A stretch of DNA of 64,000 nt, taken from contig NZ_JAHKRM010000006.1 of the NCBI RefSeq assembly GCF_019396345.1, positions 62,001 to 126,000 of the forward strand. The letters run 5' to 3'. The DNA comes from Nonomuraea guangzhouensis (GTDB taxonomy: Bacteria; Actinomycetota; Actinomycetes; Streptosporangiales; Streptosporangiaceae). The notes beneath the pieces were generated by a model, which made no database searches, was not told the origin of the DNA, and saw nothing but the letters and a program-made list of their open reading frames with translations. The translations under genes were made by a program, and so were the position numbers. Shown piece after piece: positions 61,718-64,000 of the stretch. Numbering within the stretch: the first letter of the stretch is position 1; every line of letters starts with the position of its first letter.

Positions 61718-63013
61718 CTAGTCGGTCACCGTGGGGAGGGAGAGGCCAGCGTAGATCTGGTTGAGGGCGGTGAGCAGCAGGGCTTGGGCCGTGGGTTTGC
61801 CGTCGGGTGACAGGGTCAGGTTCGTCCAGATGATGAGCGTGACCTCGTTGTCCGGGTCGTGGCCGATGAAGGAGTTGAAGCCGGGCAGTTCGCCGCCGTG
61901 GTAGTACATCGAGGCGTTCGGACCGAAGCGCTGGTACGCGATGCCGTACCCGTACTTCTTCCCGTCGGGCGGCGCGGACGGGTCCTCGGCTTGCGGGCTG
62001 CTGAGCCACTGCTGCTGGTACGCGGGGTTGAGGACCTTGCCCGTCACCAGGGCCCGGATCCAGGTGGCCAGGTCGTCCGCGGTGGAGATGACGCCTCCGG
62101 CGGCGGTGGCGTAGGAGGGGTTCTGGTGGGTGTAGTCCGTCGGCCGGAGCCTTCCGGACCGGGCCGCCGCCTGTACGTCGGCGGGGTAGGGCCGGTCGAC
62201 CAGCGCGTAGGCCGATCCGCCGTACATGTAGCCGTGCGAATAGGGGGCAGGGAGGGACAGGTCGTCGGTGGCGGGCAGTGAGGTCCCGGCCAGTCCGAGC
62301 GGGGCGAACAGCCGGTCCCGGAACTGCTGGGCCAGCGGGTGGCCGCCCGCCTTCTCGGCGACGAGGCCCAGCAGCGCGTAGTTGGTGTTGTTGTACTCGT
62401 AGGACCTGTCGGGCGCGAAGTTCGGCGGGCGCCGGAACGCGATGTCCAGCATTGCCTGCGGCGTCACGGCCTTGCCCGGGTCGGCGTCCATGGTCGCTGC
62501 GAGTTCAGGGGCGTCGGTGTAGTTGTAGAGTCCGCTGCGCATTTTCAGCAGCTCGGCGAGGGTGATGTGGTCGCCGTTGGGGACTCCGGGAACGTAGGTG
62601 GACACGGGGTCGCTCAGCCGGAGTTCGCCGTCCTGGGCGAGGAGCAGGATCAGCGCCGAGGTCATGGTCTTGGTGTTGGAGGCGATCCGGAAGTGGTCAC
62701 CTGTGGTGGGCGGTTTGGCCGTTCCCAGCTCGGTTGTGCCGACGGTCGCCCGGAAGGTTCCCTGCGGGGTGCGGAGCAGGACCAGTGCGCCGGGAACCAT
62801 GAGTTTCTTCGCCGTACGTTCGACGGTGGACTGGAACGCGGCCGGATCGATGGGCTTCAGTGCCGACGGAGTGGGGGAGGAGGCGCTCGCCGCCGACGCG
62901 TCGGAGAGGGATGCCGCTGTGGGCAAGGTACAGCTCGCGATCAGCAGGGCGGCGCACGGTGCCAGCAGCGCCATGCGGCGGGCAGTACGCGACGCTCCGA
63001 AAACGGCTCCCAT
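61718..63013 (-). CDS. Serine hydrolase, beta-lactamase class C / DD-peptidase-like lipoprotein
   Basis: A 431-residue exported protein from ATG 63013, preceded by GAGGAAC. The lipobox is ALLIASCTL. The SxxK motif is FRIASNTKTMTSALILLLAQ, the YxN motif is YEYNNTNYALLG, and the third box is YYHGGELPGFNS (HxG). These are the marks of penicillin-binding-protein-like beta-lactamase family hydrolases, which act as DD-peptidases, esterases or lactamases. It heads the operon with the LAL regulator and the alpha/beta hydrolase and is divergent from the second hemC gene (125 bases). Confidence 0.9.
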   Translation of the reverse strand: MGAVFGASRTARRMALLAPCAALLIASCTLPTAASLSDASAASASSPTPSALKPIDPAAFQSTVERTAKKLMVPGALVLLRTPQGTFRATVGTTELGTAKPPTTGDHFRIASNTKTMTSALILLLAQDGELRLSDPVSTYVPGVPNGDHITLAELLKMRSGLYNYTDAPELAATMDADPGKAVTPQAMLDIAFRRPPNFAPDRSYEYNNTNYALLGLVAEKAGGHPLAQQFRDRLFAPLGLAGTSLPATDDLSLPAPYSHGYMYGGSAYALVDRPYPADVQAAARSGRLRPTDYTHQNPSYATAAGGVISTADDLATWIRALVTGKVLNPAYQQQWLSSPQAEDPSAPPDGKKYGYGIAYQRFGPNASMYYHGGELPGFNSFIGHDPDNEVTLIIWTNLTLSPDGKPTAQALLLTALNQIYAGLSLPTVTD

Positions 63014-63138
63014 TGTTCCTCGCCTGACGACAACAATGGCGTCCGGACACAGGCTCTGAGGCGGCTCCCCGTTCGCCGCCCTTCCCCTCTCCCAAGGCCG
63101 TAGGCTCGCCATCTACCCCGACCGACCGGAAGACCACC

Positions 63139-64000
63139 ATGACCGACGCCTTGATCAACCTGCTGCGTGACGCGTTCTCCGACCGGCCGTTGCGGATCGG
63201 CACACGCAGCTCACCCATGGCTCTGTACCAGGCTAATGACGTACGGGACCGGATCCACAAGCGGGTGCCGGGCCTGGACGTCGAGCTGGTGCCGATGACC
63301 ACCAGCGCCGACCGGTGGCCCGGCAGTCTGGCCGAACTGGGAGGGAAGGGCAACTTCACCAAGGAGATCGACCGCTCCCTGACGTCGGCTCAGATCGACA
63401 TCGCCGTGCACTGCATGAAGGACGTCCCCGGCGACGTGCCCCTGCCTCAAGGGACCGCGTTCGGCGCCTACCTCGAACGCGAGGACGTCCACGACGTCGT
63501 CGTTACCCGCGACGGCACACCCCTCGCGGAACTTCCCGAGGGCGCCATCATCGGCACGAGTTCCGTCCGCCGTCATGCCCAACTCCACATGTACCGGCCC
63601 GACCTGCGGACCGAACCCATCCGAGGCAACGTCAACAGCCGCCTGGCCAAGCTGGACGAGGACACCAAGTACGCCGCGCTCATCCTCGCCCGCGCCGGCC
63701 TCGGCCGGATCGACGCCCTGGACCGGCACTACGAGGTTCTGCCGCTGGAGTTCCACCCGGCGGACAGCGGGATCGTCTCCATGGTGCCCGCCGTCGGCGC
63801 CGGCGTGATCGGCATCCAGGCCCGCACCGCCGACGACTCCGTCATGCGGCTGCTCGACGAGCTCAACCACCCCGCCACGGCCGCGCACATCCTGGCCGAG
63901 CGCACGATGCTGCACCTGCTGCGCGGCCACTGCAACAGCCCCATCGCCGGACATGCCTCGACCACGCCGGACGGGCAGCTGTCGCTGTACGGGATGGTGT
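63139..64000 (+). CDS. Second hydroxymethylbilane synthase (hemC paralogue), cut by the window edge
   Basis: Reading frame from ATG 63139 with 287 codons seen and no stop before the edge. Family blocks are LRIGTRSSPMALYQANDVRD, GKGNFTKEIDRSLTSAQIDIA (then VHCMKDVPGDVPLPQG), GTSSVRRHAQLHMYRPDLRT, and the cofactor cysteine in LLRGHCNSPIAGH. Compared with the hemC at 7854, key residues are kept but the sequence is quite different, for example VHCMKDVPGD against VHSLKDLPT. It stands outside the haem operon and next to a LAL-regulated operon. This suggests either a specialised tetrapyrrole pathway or horizontal gain; what follows is unknown. Confidence 0.88.
   Translation, partial: MTDALINLLRDAFSDRPLRIGTRSSPMALYQANDVRDRIHKRVPGLDVELVPMTTSADRWPGSLAELGGKGNFTKEIDRSLTSAQIDIAVHCMKDVPGDVPLPQGTAFGAYLEREDVHDVVVTRDGTPLAELPEGAIIGTSSVRRHAQLHMYRPDLRTEPIRGNVNSRLAKLDEDTKYAALILARAGLGRIDALDRHYEVLPLEFHPADSGIVSMVPAVGAGVIGIQARTADDSVMRLLDELNHPATAAHILAERTMLHLLRGHCNSPIAGHASTTPDGQLSLYGMV

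Overview
The window is high-GC actinobacterial DNA with many GTG starts, four-base stop/start overlaps (ATGA, GTGA, TTGA) and strong third-position G/C. A BldN-type sigma factor with its RsbN-type partner, a BldC-type regulator, a Rex repressor and a menaquinone-linked 14-subunit complex I point to a sporulating, aerobic filamentous actinomycete. I infer the Streptosporangiaceae (Nonomuraea/Streptosporangium-like). The genus is not proven.

1-5.8 kb holds an ECF sigma factor with a LytR-CpsA-Psr protein, a HAD phosphatase, the bldN/rsbN-like pair, a seven-helix membrane protein ending in an ABM-like domain, and a glutaredoxin-like protein. 5.8-13.4 kb is the tetrapyrrole block: a Rex operator, then rex-hemA-hemC-cobA/hemD-hemB translationally coupled, a Prim-Pol-like gene and hemL. 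13.4-19.3 kb has an unannotated 37-residue ORF beside a leaderless-looking LysR gene, a histidine phosphatase, and the system II cytochrome c maturation operon (tlpA/resA-like, ccdA, resB, ccsB). 19.3-23 kb has an HExxH metallopeptidase with a small acidic partner, bldC, and a secreted beta-propeller protein.

23-42.8 kb is the respiratory block: menG, a second and perfect Rex operator, a geranylgeranyl-reductase-family gene, nuoABCDEFGHIJKLMN, a polyprenyl diphosphate synthase and rarD. The two Rex sites suggest that NADH/NAD+ balance controls haem synthesis and complex I together.

42.9-56.6 kb is accessory DNA: msrA, two toxin-antitoxin pairs, and a compact cluster with a 36-residue Lys-rich peptide ending in Gly-Gly, an E1/ThiF-like enzyme and a membrane metalloprotease. 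It also holds a lipase-like protein, an XRE-TPR regulator with a SLOG-like protein, and much gene debris: a truncated hydrolase, a paralogue fragment, an msrA tail fragment, a frameshifted PD-(D/E)XK protein and a MerR gene with an in-frame stop.

56.6-64 kb has an orphan cytochrome b (QcrB-like) lacking both expected haem bH ligands, a three-gene operon (serine hydrolase, LAL regulator, alpha/beta hydrolase), and the start of a second hemC cut by the window edge.

No rRNA, CRISPR array or intact insertion sequence was recognised, and no tRNA was found by eye. The best candidate for an undescribed system is the peptide/E1-like/M50-like cluster at about 46.4-49.1 kb.
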